In this document: one piece after another, positions 59,001 to 64,000 of the stretch
Layout of the letters: each line of letters starts with the position of its first letter
How positions within the stretch are numbered: position 1 is the first letter of the stretch
DNA from: GCA-2733415 sp965178655
Lineage (GTDB): Bacteria; Bacteroidota; Bacteroidia; Flavobacteriales; Flavobacteriaceae
Assembly (NCBI GenBank): GCA_965178655.1
Contig: OZ238266.1
Span: 1,364,001-1,428,000, forward strand
Direction: 5' to 3'
Length of the DNA stretch: 64,000 nucleotides
Notes under the pieces: model-generated
Database searches by the model: none
What the model saw: the letters and a program-made list of their open reading frames with translations, nothing else
What the model was told of the DNA's origin: nothing
Translations under genes and position numbers: made by a program

Positions 59001-62000
59001 TGCTGGAGTTTGTACTGCAATAGTTTCATTAGGAACTGCCACTACAGCAGATAACTGTACGGTAGCGTCTACTACGAATGATGCACCAGCAACATTCCCA
59101 CTAGGAGCAACTACAGTAACATGGACAGTAACAGATGGTTCTGGAAACACAGCCACTGCTACACAAGTAGTAACAGTAACAGATAGTGTTGATCCAACAA
59201 TTACTGCACCAGCAGCAATGACGGTATCAGCAGATGCTGGAGCTTGTACTGCAACAGGAATTTCATTAGGAACTGCAACAACAGCAGATAACTGTACGGT
59301 AGCATCTACTACGAATGATGCACCAGCAACATTCCCAGCAGGAGCAACTACAGTAACATGGACAGTAACAGATGGTTCTGGAAACACAGCCACTGCTACA
59401 CAAGTAGTAACAGTAACAGATAGTGTTGACCCAACAATTACTGCACCAGCAGCAATGACGGTATCAACAGATGCTGGAGCTTGTACTGCAACAGTTTCAT
59501 TAGGAACTGCAACAACAGCAGATAACTGTTCAGTAGCGTCTACTACGAATGATGCACCAGCAACATTCCCACTAGGAGCAACTACAGTAACATGGACAGT
59601 AACAGATGGTTCTGGAAACACAGCTACTGCTACACAAGTAGTAACAGTAACAGATAGTGTTGATCCAACAATTACTGCACCAGCAGCAATATCGGTATCA
59701 ACAGATGCTGGAGCTTGTACTGCAACAGTTTCATTAGGAACTGCAACAACAGCAGATAACTGTACGGTAGCGTCTACTACGAATGATGCACCAGCAACAT
59801 TCCCACTAGGAGCAACTACAGTAACATGGACAGTAACAGATGGTTCTGGAAACACAGCCACTGCTACACAAGTAGTAACAGTAACAGATAGTGTTGATCC
59901 AACAATTACTGCACCAGCAGCAATGACGGTATCAGCAGATGCTGGAGCTTGTACTGCAACAGGAATTTCATTAGGAACTGCAACAACAGCAGATAACTGT
60001 TCAGTAGCGTCTACTACGAATGATGCACCAGCAACATTCCCAGCAGGAGCAACTACAGTAACATGGACAGTAACAGATGGTTCTGGAAACACAGCCACTG
60101 CTACACAAGTAGTAACAGTAACAGATAGTGTTGACCCAACAATTACTGCACCAGCAGCAATGACGGTATCAACAGATGCTGGAGCTTGTACTGCAACAGT
60201 TTCATTAGGAACTGCAACAACAGCAGATAACTGTTCAGTAGCGTCTACTACGAATGATGCACCAGCAACATTCCCACTAGGAGCAACTACAGTAACATGG
60301 ACAGTAACAGATGGTTCTGGAAACACAGCTACTGCTACACAAGTAGTAACAGTAACAGATAGTGTTGATCCAACAATTACTGCACCAGCAGCAATATCGG
60401 TATCAACAGATGCTGGAGTTTGTACTGCAATAGTTTCATTAGGAACTGCCACTACAGCAGATAACTGTACGGTAGCGTCTACTACGAATGATGCACCAGC
60501 AACATTCCCACTAGGAGCAACTACAGTAACATGGACAGTAACAGATGGTTCTGGAAACACAGCCACTGCTACACAAGTAGTAACAGTAACAGATAGTGTT
60601 GACCCAACAATTACTGCACCAGCAGCAATGACGGTATCAGCAGATGCTGGAGCTTGTACTGCAACAGGAATTTCATTAGGAACTGCAACAACAGCAGATA
60701 ACTGTTCAGTAGCGTCTACTACGAATGATGCACCAGCAACATTCCCAGCAGGAGCAACTACAGTAACATGGACAGTAACAGATGGTTCTGGAAACACAGC
60801 TACTGCTACACAAGTAGTAACAGTAACAGATAGTGTTGACCCAACAATTACTGCACCAGCAGCAATGACGGTATCAACAGATGCTGGAGCTTGTACTGCA
60901 ACAGTTTCATTAGGAACTGCAACAACAGCAGATAACTGTTCAGTAGCGTCTACTACGAATGATGCACCAGCAACATTCCCACTAGGAGCAACTACAGTAA
61001 CATGGACAGTAACAGATGGTTCTGGAAACACAGCCACTGCTACACAAGTAGTAACAATAACAGATAGTGTTGATCCAACAATTACTGCACCAGCAGCAAT
61101 ATCGGTATCAGCAGATACAGGTTCTTGTGATGCAACAGGAGTAACTTTAGGAACTGCCACTACAGCAGATAACTGTACGGTAGCATCTACTACGAATGAT
61201 GCACCAGCAACATTCCCACTAGGAGCAACTACAGTAACATGGACAGTAACAGATGGTTCTGGAAACACAGCCACTGCTACACAAGTAGTAACAGTAACAG
61301 ATAGTGTTGACCCAACAATTACTGCACCAGCAGCAATGACGGTATCAGCAGATACAGGTTCTTGTGATGCAACAGGAGTTTCATTAGGAACTGCCACTAC
61401 AGCAGATAACTGTTCAGTAGCGTCTACTACGAATGATGCACCAGCAACATTCCCACTAGGAGCAACTACAGTAACATGGACAGTAACAGATGGTTCTGGA
61501 AACACAGCCACTGCTACACAAGTAGTAACTGTTGTAGATAGTACTGCACCAGTAGCATTAACACAAAACGTTACAGTGAGTTTAGATGCTGCAGGAACTG
61601 CATCAATTACAGCTGTAATGATTGATAATGGTTCTACAGACAACTGTACAATTGATACAATGACGGTTTCGCCATCAGACTTTACTTGTACAGAAATAGG
61701 AGAAAATATAGTAACCTTAACAGTAGTTGATACAGCTGGAAATACAAATACAGCTATAGCAGTTGTAACTATAATAGATGATTTAGCACCTGCTGCAGTA
61801 ACACAAGACGTTACAGTATCGTTAGATGAATTTGGAGAGGCATTTATCACTTCAGATATGATTGATAACGGTTCTACAGACAACTGTGCTATTGCAACAA
61901 TAGAGGTAGACACTATAATGTTCGACTGTACAATGGTTGGTGATAATACAGTTACATTAACAGTTACAGATATTTATGGAAACGTAAGTACTGCTACTGC

Positions 62001-62565
62001 TACAGTAACCGTTACAAATGCATTTGGCGATAATGATGCAGATGGTATTTTAGACAACTGTGATGATGATGATGATAATGATGGTGTGTTAGACGAAGAT
62101 GACAACTGTCCACTTACAGAAAATCCAGGTCAAGAAGATAATGATGAGGATGGTCTTGGAGATGCATGTGATGATGATGATGATAATGATGGTGTGTTAG
62201 ATGAAGATGACAACTGTCCATTAACGTACAACCCTGATCAAGAAGATCGCGACAATGATGGTCTTGGAGATGTGTGTGATTTAGAAGAGATTAACATCTC
62301 AGAAGCAGTCACTCCAAACGGAGATGGAATTAATGACACATGGATGATTTACAATATTGAAAATCACCCTAACAGTAAAGTTAGCGTATATAACAGATGG
62401 GGAGCGAAAGTGTTCTATGCTGAAAATTACCAAAACAACTGGGGTGGACAATATCAGAATAGTTCATTGACATTACCAGATTCAGGTTCATATTACTACC
62501 AAATAGATTTAGATGGTAATGGAACAATTGATTACGAAGGTTGGTTATATATCACAAGACTGTAA
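44029..62565 (+). CDS. Giant SprB-like type-IX-secreted adhesin (6178 aa)
   Basis: Signal peptide (MRKLLLVLGFLATTLLSVHAQ), then an IPT/TIG domain (about 22-105). Six or seven FG-GAP-like Asp-rich repeats (such as DFDGDGKIDL) lie at about 145-470, and two Ig-like repeats at about 500-705. SprB repeats (SCYG...GDYTCTIEDANGC) run from about 800 to 2770, including eleven 88-aa copies. HYR repeats run from about 2775 to 5838, with a C-type-lectin-like domain near 2898-3025. Ig-like, TSP3 (DxDxDG, about 5998-6085) and type B T9SS sorting domains end it (SEAVTPNGDGINDTW). It is exported by the T9SS, and gliding or adhesion is likely. A PorP/SprF partner follows. Confidence 0.9.
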   Translation: MRKLLLVLGFLATTLLSVHAQTITSFSPTSGEVGTAVTITGTGFDATASNNIVYFGGVKAAVAAATTTSLTVTSPQNSGVGNIKVINIATGLSDTYYGSFVTTFDVEALTTANDASSFVSSSVNVSNIPGATKYQNSWGYPLMAANDFDGDGKIDLIKVNGTDASNYGADIYVNTTATSGGTITYNATPVHLSTTGTCTAVTSFDANNDGLSDVVLSSSASEDLMYFKNTSTSGNISFAAGVTLSGASGLKVLKHGDMDEDGKEDIVFSDGTVVGYYANTSSGASVSFNSSHTSIVTAANKGFEMADLDLDGDVDLIYWNAGSVPKIIYKSSAGTFNPSGNTVTGTTFNTNNGEVGSAVFTDLNGDGYPDFVANSNQSSWMENNQSGGFTAFTDFSCDGCGVGGVSAADFNGDGLLDIAHGAPYSPSRMQLNLNQTAGGTLSFGSYLEKWLGFQYSLGTLSADLNNDGKPDFITLSDGSSSSGQIQFSIQRNNLQPASTITTTGTLNAFTKCNGSASAEQSFTVEGSGLSANLTVDAVTGLEYSTTSGSGFASSLSLSPSSGTVASTTIYVRMTAGDNNAISSTNININSTGAAQQTVAVSGSMSSCITTAGTLNAFTKCNGSASASQSFTVSGSDLSDDIAIAALSGVEYSTDDSTFTSTLTLAETSGTVATTTVYTRMTAADNATVSGNIDITSTGATAQAVAFSGSVTALPVGTFSYTGTPYCSTDTNPSPTYSGGGVAGTFTSAAGLSINSSTGAVDLSASTGGTYTVTNTVTANGCTAAATSSIVITTIIPNVTVDSGCYGETNVGVATVAPTGGTGYTYSWDDANTSTTASITGLADGTYTCTITDTASGCVVTAIATITSPTSGLSVSTLSATGVACFGDTDGVMTVLPQGGISPYTVQWKEATAGISGTATTTTGAYGPYTTYIGNGLAAGTWSAIVTDANGCTQESATKTITEPAVLSATVTQTDVLCNGASTGAIDLTAAGGTEASAYDYSWVNDANSSTVIATTEDLSNLAAGSYTCTITDDNSCSITKTVTITEPSAALAGTTTVGNGSLSCYGDSDGELTAVHTSGTGTGSVSYSWVNDATPATVLYTTAGTGANLVAGDYTCTIEDANGCTTTVTGTITQPSAALAGTTTVGNGSLSCYGDSDGELTAVHTSGTGTGSVSYSWVNDATPATVLYTTAGTGANLVAGDYTCTIEDANGCTTTVTGTITQPSAALAGTTTVGNGSLSCYGDSDGELTAVHTSGTGTGSVSYSWVNDATPATVLYTTAGTGANLVAGDYTCTIEDANGCTTTVTGTITQPSAALAGTTTVGNGSLSCYGDSDGELTAVHTSGTGTGSVSYSWVNDAASSTVLYTTAGTGANLVAGDYTCTIEDANGCTTTVTGTITQPSAALAGTTTVGNGSLSCYGDSDGELTAVHTSGTGTGSVSYSWVNDATPATVLYTTAGTGANLVAGDYTCTIEDANGCTTTVTGTITQPSVISATVTQTNVLCYGASTGAIDLTVSGGTEAISYDYSWVNDANSSTVIATTEDLGNLAVGSYTCTITDDNSCSITKTVTITEPSAALAGTTTVGNGSLSCYGDSDGELTAVHTSGTGTGSVSYSWVNDATPATVLYTTAGTGANLVAGDYTCTIEDANGCTTTVTGTITEPSAALAGTTTVGNGSLSCYGDSDGELTAVHTSGTGTGSVSYSWVNDATPATVLYTTAGTGANLVAGDYTCTIEDANGCTTTVTGTITQPSVISATVTQTDVLCYGASTGAIDLTVSGGTEASAYDYSWVNDANSSTVIATTEDLSNLAAGSYTCTITDDNSCSITKTVTITEPSAALAGTTTVGNGSLSCYGDSDGELTAVHTSGTGTGSVSYSWVNDATPATVLYTTAGTGANLVAGDYTCTIEDANGCTTTVTGTITQPSAALAGTTTVGNGSLSCYGDSDGELTAVHTSGTGTGSVSYSWVNDATPATVLYTTAGTGANLVAGDYTCTIEDANGCTTTVTGTITQPSAALAGTTTVGNGSLSCYGDSDGELTAVHTSGTGTGSVSYSWVNDATPATVLYTTAGTGANLVAGDYTCTIEDANGCTTTVTGTITQPSAALAGTTTVGNGSLSCYGDSDGELTAVHTSGTGTGSVSYSWVNDAASSTVLYTTAGTGANLVAGDYTCTIEDANGCTTTVTGTITQPSAALSASNTAISPVSCYGGSDGSFTIAGSGGTSPYTYSNSTGATYDVNGDASVYITSGIFPGLTTGSYTVRVKDANGCTYDISVSITQPAAALDSSSTQTNVVCYGASTGAINLTPSGGTSPYTYAWSDGASYTASTEDISSLPAGTYTCTITDNNNCTTTEEVTITQNTEITYTVSSTIGCFFQNNGTMTVSSVTGGTGSYTYTWSHDNNNNTASAASLSPGIAYTVTVTDSSNCSVSETVTLAFPSPVTASGTGTTATTCNGGSDGTATVVAGGGQSPYTYAWKDSSNNSVATDAATATGLSAGTYTCVVTDASGCSVTSNVLTVSEPDAVVASGVITDVLCNGNSTGAIDLSVVGGSSSYSYTWTATNGGTIPSGQENNQDLTSLTAGTYSCAIVESVGCTVTGTTSFVVTEPAAALSASSSSTTNVSCNAGADGEVVITTTGGTPFSSGNTYTYAWTKDASAYTPAVGDEVVSSNTVTLSNLSEGVYVCTITDDNGCSYTVSKTITEPSAALSATIAMTATTCFGGSDGTATATPSGGTAPYSYSWSDSSTQTTATATGLSAGAYTCTVTDDNGCTVTTASITVTVGDTTVPTITAPANVTVNVDAGACTTAFANVNLATPTTADNCAVASTTNDASGAYALGDTTVTWTVTDTAGNTATATQTVTVVDNIDPTITCPADISVNNTSGSCDATVTYAATTASDNCSTFPGAISGFTLLGTHNGHTYYLSDNTFTATAIFADAVTNGGYVTTINNVEENSFLKTEIAGSQAFIGLNAVAAQGTFVWENGEVSTYADWDNGQGTFANNEPYVMIDLVNGTGWHDYPSSATSKYILEIDASLEQTAGIASGGTFPVGTTTNTFVATDASGNTATCSFDVVVADNEAPVAIAQNMTVVLDASGNASVTAAQINNSSTDNCSIATYALDITTFDCTDVGTPVTVTLTVTDGSSNQDTATATVTVTDTTNPTITAPADVSVNVDTGLCTASSVSLGTPTTADNCSGATVTNNAPSPFPLGDTTVTWTVTDASNNTATATQVVTVVDNINPTITAPADVSVNVDTGLCTASSVSLGTTPTGADNCTVSTVTNNAPSTYPLGDTTVTYTVTDSAGLTATDTQIVTVVDNINPVAIAQNMTVVLDASGNASVTAAQINNSSTDNCSIATYALDITTFDCTDVGTPVTVTLTVTDGSSNQDTATATVTVTDTTNPTITAPANVSVNVDTGLCTASSVSLGTPTTADNCSGATVTNNAPSPFPLGDTTVTWTVTDASNNTATATQVVTVVDNIDPTISCPADIAVNNDTGSCDAVVTYAMPSGADNCSVASVVLVSGIASGGTFPVGTTTNTLRVTDGSGNTAICSFNVVVSDNENPVAITQNMTVVLDASGNASVTAAQINNSSTDNCSIATYALDTTTFSCSDVGDNTVTLTVTDAAGNSDTATATVTVTDTTNPTITAPANVTVNVDSGACTASSVSLGTATTADNCSGATVTNNAPSPFPIGDTTVTWTVTDASNNTATATQVVTVVDNGVPVADSATLADITDQCEVTSLTAPTATDCSNVGSITGTHNVTLPITTQGTTVVTWTYEDTVGNTSTQTQNVIINDTTSPTVLTQAATVQLDASGQAVITSTAIDGGTTDNCSGMTLTVTPSILGCSSIGQNTVLLIATDINGNQAFKTALVTIVDSIDPSITCPSNVSVTTDAGGTTASGVSLGTPTTADNCSVASTTNDAPTTYPIGDTTVTWTVTDGSGNTATCTQTVTVADDESPTITCPADVTVAADSGACSAAASGVSLGTATATDNIAGVTVSNNAPTTFPLGATTVTWTATDVNSNTTTCTQTVTVTDSVVPTITAPADVTVAADSGACTAAASGITLGNATTADNCTVATTTNDAPATFPLGATTVTYTVTDNSGNTATDTQIVTVTDSVDPTISAPADITVSADAGICTAAGVSLGTATTADNCTVASTTNDAPATFPLGDTTVTYTVTDGSGNTATDTQVVTVVDNVNPTITAPAAMTVATDAGACTATVSLGTATTADNCSVASTTNNAPTTFPLGATTVIWTVTDGSGNTATATQVVTVTDSVDPTITAPADVTVATDSGACTAAASGVTLGTATTADNCSVASTTNDAPATFPLGATTVTYTVTDGSGNTATDTQVVTVTDSVNPTISAPADITVSAGAGACTATGITLGTATTADNCSVASTTNDAPATFPAGATTVTWTVTDGSGNTATDTQVVTVVDSVMPTITAPAAMTVSTDAGACTATVSLGTATTADNCSVASTTNDAPTAFPLGATTVIWTVTDGSGNTATATQVITVTDSVDPTITAPADVTVATDSGACTAAASGVTLGTATTADNCSVASTTNDAPATFPTGATTVTWTVTDGSGNTATATQVVTVTDSVDPTITAPAAMTVSADAGACTATGISLGTATTADNCTVASTTNDAPATFPAGATTVTWTVTDGSGNTATATQVVTVTDSVDPTITAPAAMTVSTDAGACTATVSLGTATTADNCSVASTTNDAPATFPLGATTVTWTVTDGSGNTATATQVVTVTDSVDPTITAPAAISVSTDAGACTATVSLGTATTADNCTVASTTNDAPATFPLGATTVTWTVTDGSGNTATATQVVTVTDSVDPTITAPAAMTVSADAGACTATGISLGTATTADNCSVASTTNDAPATFPAGATTVTWTVTDGSGNTATATQVVTVTDSVDPTITAPAAMTVSTDAGACTATVSLGTATTADNCSVASTTNDAPATFPLGATTVTWTVTDGSGNTATATQVVTVTDSVDPTITAPAAISVSTDAGVCTAIVSLGTATTADNCTVASTTNDAPATFPLGATTVTWTVTDGSGNTATATQVVTVTDSVDPTITAPAAMTVSADAGACTATGISLGTATTADNCTVASTTNDAPATFPAGATTVTWTVTDGSGNTATATQVVTVTDSVDPTITAPAAMTVSTDAGACTATVSLGTATTADNCSVASTTNDAPATFPLGATTVTWTVTDGSGNTATATQVVTVTDSVDPTITAPAAISVSTDAGACTATVSLGTATTADNCTVASTTNDAPATFPLGATTVTWTVTDGSGNTATATQVVTVTDSVDPTITAPAAMTVSADAGACTATGISLGTATTADNCSVASTTNDAPATFPAGATTVTWTVTDGSGNTATATQVVTVTDSVDPTITAPAAMTVSTDAGACTATVSLGTATTADNCSVASTTNDAPATFPLGATTVTWTVTDGSGNTATATQVVTVTDSVDPTITAPAAISVSTDAGVCTAIVSLGTATTADNCTVASTTNDAPATFPLGATTVTWTVTDGSGNTATATQVVTVTDSVDPTITAPAAMTVSADAGACTATGISLGTATTADNCSVASTTNDAPATFPAGATTVTWTVTDGSGNTATATQVVTVTDSVDPTITAPAAMTVSTDAGACTATVSLGTATTADNCSVASTTNDAPATFPLGATTVTWTVTDGSGNTATATQVVTITDSVDPTITAPAAISVSADTGSCDATGVTLGTATTADNCTVASTTNDAPATFPLGATTVTWTVTDGSGNTATATQVVTVTDSVDPTITAPAAMTVSADTGSCDATGVSLGTATTADNCSVASTTNDAPATFPLGATTVTWTVTDGSGNTATATQVVTVVDSTAPVALTQNVTVSLDAAGTASITAVMIDNGSTDNCTIDTMTVSPSDFTCTEIGENIVTLTVVDTAGNTNTAIAVVTIIDDLAPAAVTQDVTVSLDEFGEAFITSDMIDNGSTDNCAIATIEVDTIMFDCTMVGDNTVTLTVTDIYGNVSTATATVTVTNAFGDNDADGILDNCDDDDDNDGVLDEDDNCPLTENPGQEDNDEDGLGDACDDDDDNDGVLDEDDNCPLTYNPDQEDRDNDGLGDVCDLEEINISEAVTPNGDGINDTWMIYNIENHPNSKVSVYNRWGAKVFYAENYQNNWGGQYQNSSLTLPDSGSYYYQIDLDGNGTIDYEGWLYITRL
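47173..50580 (+). repeat. Eleven SprB-type units of 264 bp in three blocks
   Basis: Starts at 47173, 47437, 47701, 47965, 48229; 48745, 49009; 49525, 49789, 50053, 50317, all exactly 264 bp apart within blocks. They are near-identical. The variant unit NDAASSTV occurs once in the first and once in the last block (about 48090 and 50443). Confidence 0.9.
57808..60627 (+). repeat. HYR higher-order repeat: four 705-bp periods
   Basis: Each 705-bp period holds three HYR units (79+78+78 aa). Period starts: 57808, 58513, 59218, 59923 and 60628. A variant with GVCTAIVSLG recurs 1410 bp apart (about 59006 and 60416), so pairs of periods form a 1410-bp super-repeat. Confidence 0.92.
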
Positions 62566-62591
62566 ATAATATTAACATTAAAAATTAAAAA

Positions 62592-63473
62592 ATGAAAGTA
62601 TTTAAAAATACCATTATAGGAGCGCTACTACTTGTTAGCGGCGCTCTATTTGCTCAACAAGAAAGCTTAGTGTCATTTTATACAGAACATGCAAGTTTGT
62701 ATAACCCTGCCTATGTAGGAGCAAATGCCCAGGCATATATATCTACCGGAATACGTGCGCAATGGACTGGTGTTGATCACGCTCCAGAAACACAATTATT
62801 AACTTTTGGAACAAAAGTTGGTAAGAATGTGGGTATTGGATTATCAATATACAGAGATGTTACTTTTGTAGAAAAACAGACATATACAAGTATTGATTTT
62901 TCATACAAAGTAAAGGTTTCAGAAAAAACAAACTTATTCTTAGGACTAAAAGCTGGAGGTAATTTTTATGATGTTAATACAGACGGATTAGAAACATATA
63001 ACCACCAAGTAGATCCATCATTAATTTCTGTAAATAACTTTAATCCGAATATTGGTATTGGAGCGATTTTGAAACAAAAGAAATGGATGGTTTCACTTTC
63101 TATTCCAAGACTACTAAATACAGATCGTGCTAAAAGAGAAGATGGAACAGCATATGTTTCAACAGATCAGACACACGTATATTTAGGTTCAAGCTATGAT
63201 TTTACACTATCCCAAAACTGGATGTTAAAGCCATCAGCATTAATTGTATATGTGCCAGGTGCGCCAACCTCTATGAGTGTTACCGCAATGCTTGACTTTA
63301 AAAACGCAATGGCTTTAGGTGCATCGTATAGGACGGATAGTGCTTATGCAGGTTTATTTTCATTAAAGCTGAGTAAAAAGCTAATGGTAGGATTTGCATA
63401 TGAACTAAGTACACAAGCTGACTTGGCTAAAGCAAGAAATACGAATGAAATATTTTTAAAGCTTAGGTTTTAA
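62592..63473 (+). CDS. PorP/SprF-family outer-membrane protein
   Basis: 293 aa with signal peptide (MKVFKNTIIGALLLVSGALFAQ) and PorP/SprF features: FYTEHASLYNPAYVGANAQ near the N-terminus, then beta-barrel strands (NVGIGLSIYRDV, MALGASYR) ending in a terminal strand (NEIFLKLRF). In gliding Flavobacteria SprF-type proteins attach or help export SprB-like adhesins carrying type B domains. It starts 26 bp after the adhesin stop, so the pair is likely functional together. Confidence 0.92.
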   Translation: MKVFKNTIIGALLLVSGALFAQQESLVSFYTEHASLYNPAYVGANAQAYISTGIRAQWTGVDHAPETQLLTFGTKVGKNVGIGLSIYRDVTFVEKQTYTSIDFSYKVKVSEKTNLFLGLKAGGNFYDVNTDGLETYNHQVDPSLISVNNFNPNIGIGAILKQKKWMVSLSIPRLLNTDRAKREDGTAYVSTDQTHVYLGSSYDFTLSQNWMLKPSALIVYVPGAPTSMSVTAMLDFKNAMALGASYRTDSAYAGLFSLKLSKKLMVGFAYELSTQADLAKARNTNEIFLKLRF

Positions 63474-63493
63474 AAACAAAATAATAAGAAAAC

Positions 63494-63528
63494 AAAAAAC
63501 ACCCTTTCATTGAAAGGGTGTTTTTTTT
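63494..63528 (+). terminator. Intrinsic terminator after PorP/SprF gene
   Basis: AAAAAACACCCTTTC, loop ATT, GAAAGGGTGTTTTTT, then T: a 15-bp perfect stem. Confidence 0.92.
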
Positions 63529-63563
63529 AGTACAAAAAACTATTTATATTAATATAAAATGAA

Positions 63564-63571
63564 TATCTTTG
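63564..63571 (+). promoter_or_regulatory. atpD promoter -7 element
   Basis: TATCTTTG, a perfect TAnnTTTG match, 62 bp before the atpD ATG at 63634. Confidence 0.6.
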
Positions 63572-63633
63572 CACCGCGAAAAAAGGGGAATTTCCCTATC
63601 GCTAATATTTTTCTAAACATTAAATAGTTAAGA

Positions 63634-64000
63634 ATGTCAACACTTACAGGTAAAGTATCACAAATTATTGGGCCAGTTGTCGATGTAGAGTTTAACAACT
63701 CTAACGGAGCACTTCCTAAAATCTATGACTCATTAGAAGTTACTAATAACGGAACAAAATTAGTTCTTGAAGTACAATCACACATTGGAGAAAATACAGT
63801 ACGTACAATCTCAATGGATTCTACAGATGGATTAAGCAGAGGAGCAGAAGCAATAGCTACTCAAAACCCAATAAAAATGCCAATCGGAGATGATGTTTAC
63901 GGACGTCTTTTTAACGTAATTGGAGATGCTATTGATGGTTTAGGAGAATTGCCTAAATCTGGAGAAAACGGATTGCCAATTCACCGTCAAGCACCTAAGT
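63634..64000 (+). CDS. atpD: F1Fo ATP synthase subunit beta (5' part)
   Basis: About 122 codons from ATG 63634; the rest lies outside the window. It reads MSTLTGKVSQIIGPVVDVEF near the start and has VRTISMDSTDGLSRG and PIGDDVYGRLFNVIGDAIDG, the N-terminal barrel and linker of F1 beta. The P-loop would follow beyond the end. It catalyses ATP synthesis in the F1 head. Confidence 0.97.
   Translation, partial: MSTLTGKVSQIIGPVVDVEFNNSNGALPKIYDSLEVTNNGTKLVLEVQSHIGENTVRTISMDSTDGLSRGAEAIATQNPIKMPIGDDVYGRLFNVIGDAIDGLGELPKSGENGLPIHRQAPK

Noticed and set aside
57510..61913. 1467-aa minus-strand ORF opposite the HYR array, with others at 55440-57503 and 54156-55082
   Set aside because: They mirror the repetitive plus-strand coding sequence; the codon pattern keeps the antisense frame open. 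No start context, domain or promoter supports them.

Overview
The window comes from a gliding-type marine member of the Bacteroidota, most likely Flavobacteriaceae. The evidence is AT-rich DNA, TAnnTTTG-type -7 promoter elements, DUF3857 and DUF4270 proteins, an HU-related histone-like protein, and a giant SprB-like adhesin with a type B type-IX-secretion C-terminal domain next to a PorP/SprF partner. No rRNA, tRNA or CRISPR array was recognised.

Host block 1 (1-28240). Three tandem DUF3857/transglutaminase-fold secreted proteins (minus strand) are followed by an HU-like protein, an array of five 21-bp repeats and a small beta-barrel protein. A long minus-strand block then encodes a tripartite RND pump (TolC, adaptor, RND), a small PII-like protein, a DUF2892 protein, an acetolactate-decarboxylase-like lipoprotein, and a sulfur/persulfide operon: Crp regulator, TauE exporter, MBL-rhodanese persulfide dioxygenase, two rhodaneses and an HMA protein. 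A repeat-rich gene-free stretch precedes the minus-strand operon panC-panD-flippase-like-esterase-like-radA. Divergent from panC are a GlgA-type N-terminal-domain protein, a DUF4270 lipoprotein and glmS.

Mobile island (about 28251-43687, 15.4 kb). It starts 10 bp after the glmS stop and is bounded by a perfect 21-bp inverted repeat. The right copy contains the stop codon of a large serine recombinase, and a near-copy of the arm lies directly before that recombinase's start codon. Inside are a 5'-truncated recombinase-like fragment, a possible HUH/Rep-like small protein below a strong nested inverted-repeat structure, small acidic orphans, two excisionase-like HTH proteins, a complete type I restriction-modification operon (orphan coiled-coil gene, hsdM, hsdS, hsdR, orphan), three acidic orphans, and a formyltransferase gene inserted between two copies of a resolvase 3' end plus an unlisted 43/44-aa small gene. 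Codon use (AGA, GGA rich) differs from the flanks.

Host block 2 (43688-64000). An intrinsic terminator, probably the original glmS terminator, and a 34-bp AT palindrome lead to a 6178-aa adhesin: TIG, FG-GAP-like, SprB-repeat and HYR arrays, an embedded C-type-lectin-like domain, TSP3 repeats and a type B sorting domain. A PorP/SprF-like outer-membrane protein, a terminator and the start of atpD follow. The adhesin repeats are nested in exact higher-order periods (264, 705 and 1410 bp), indicating recent tandem amplification.
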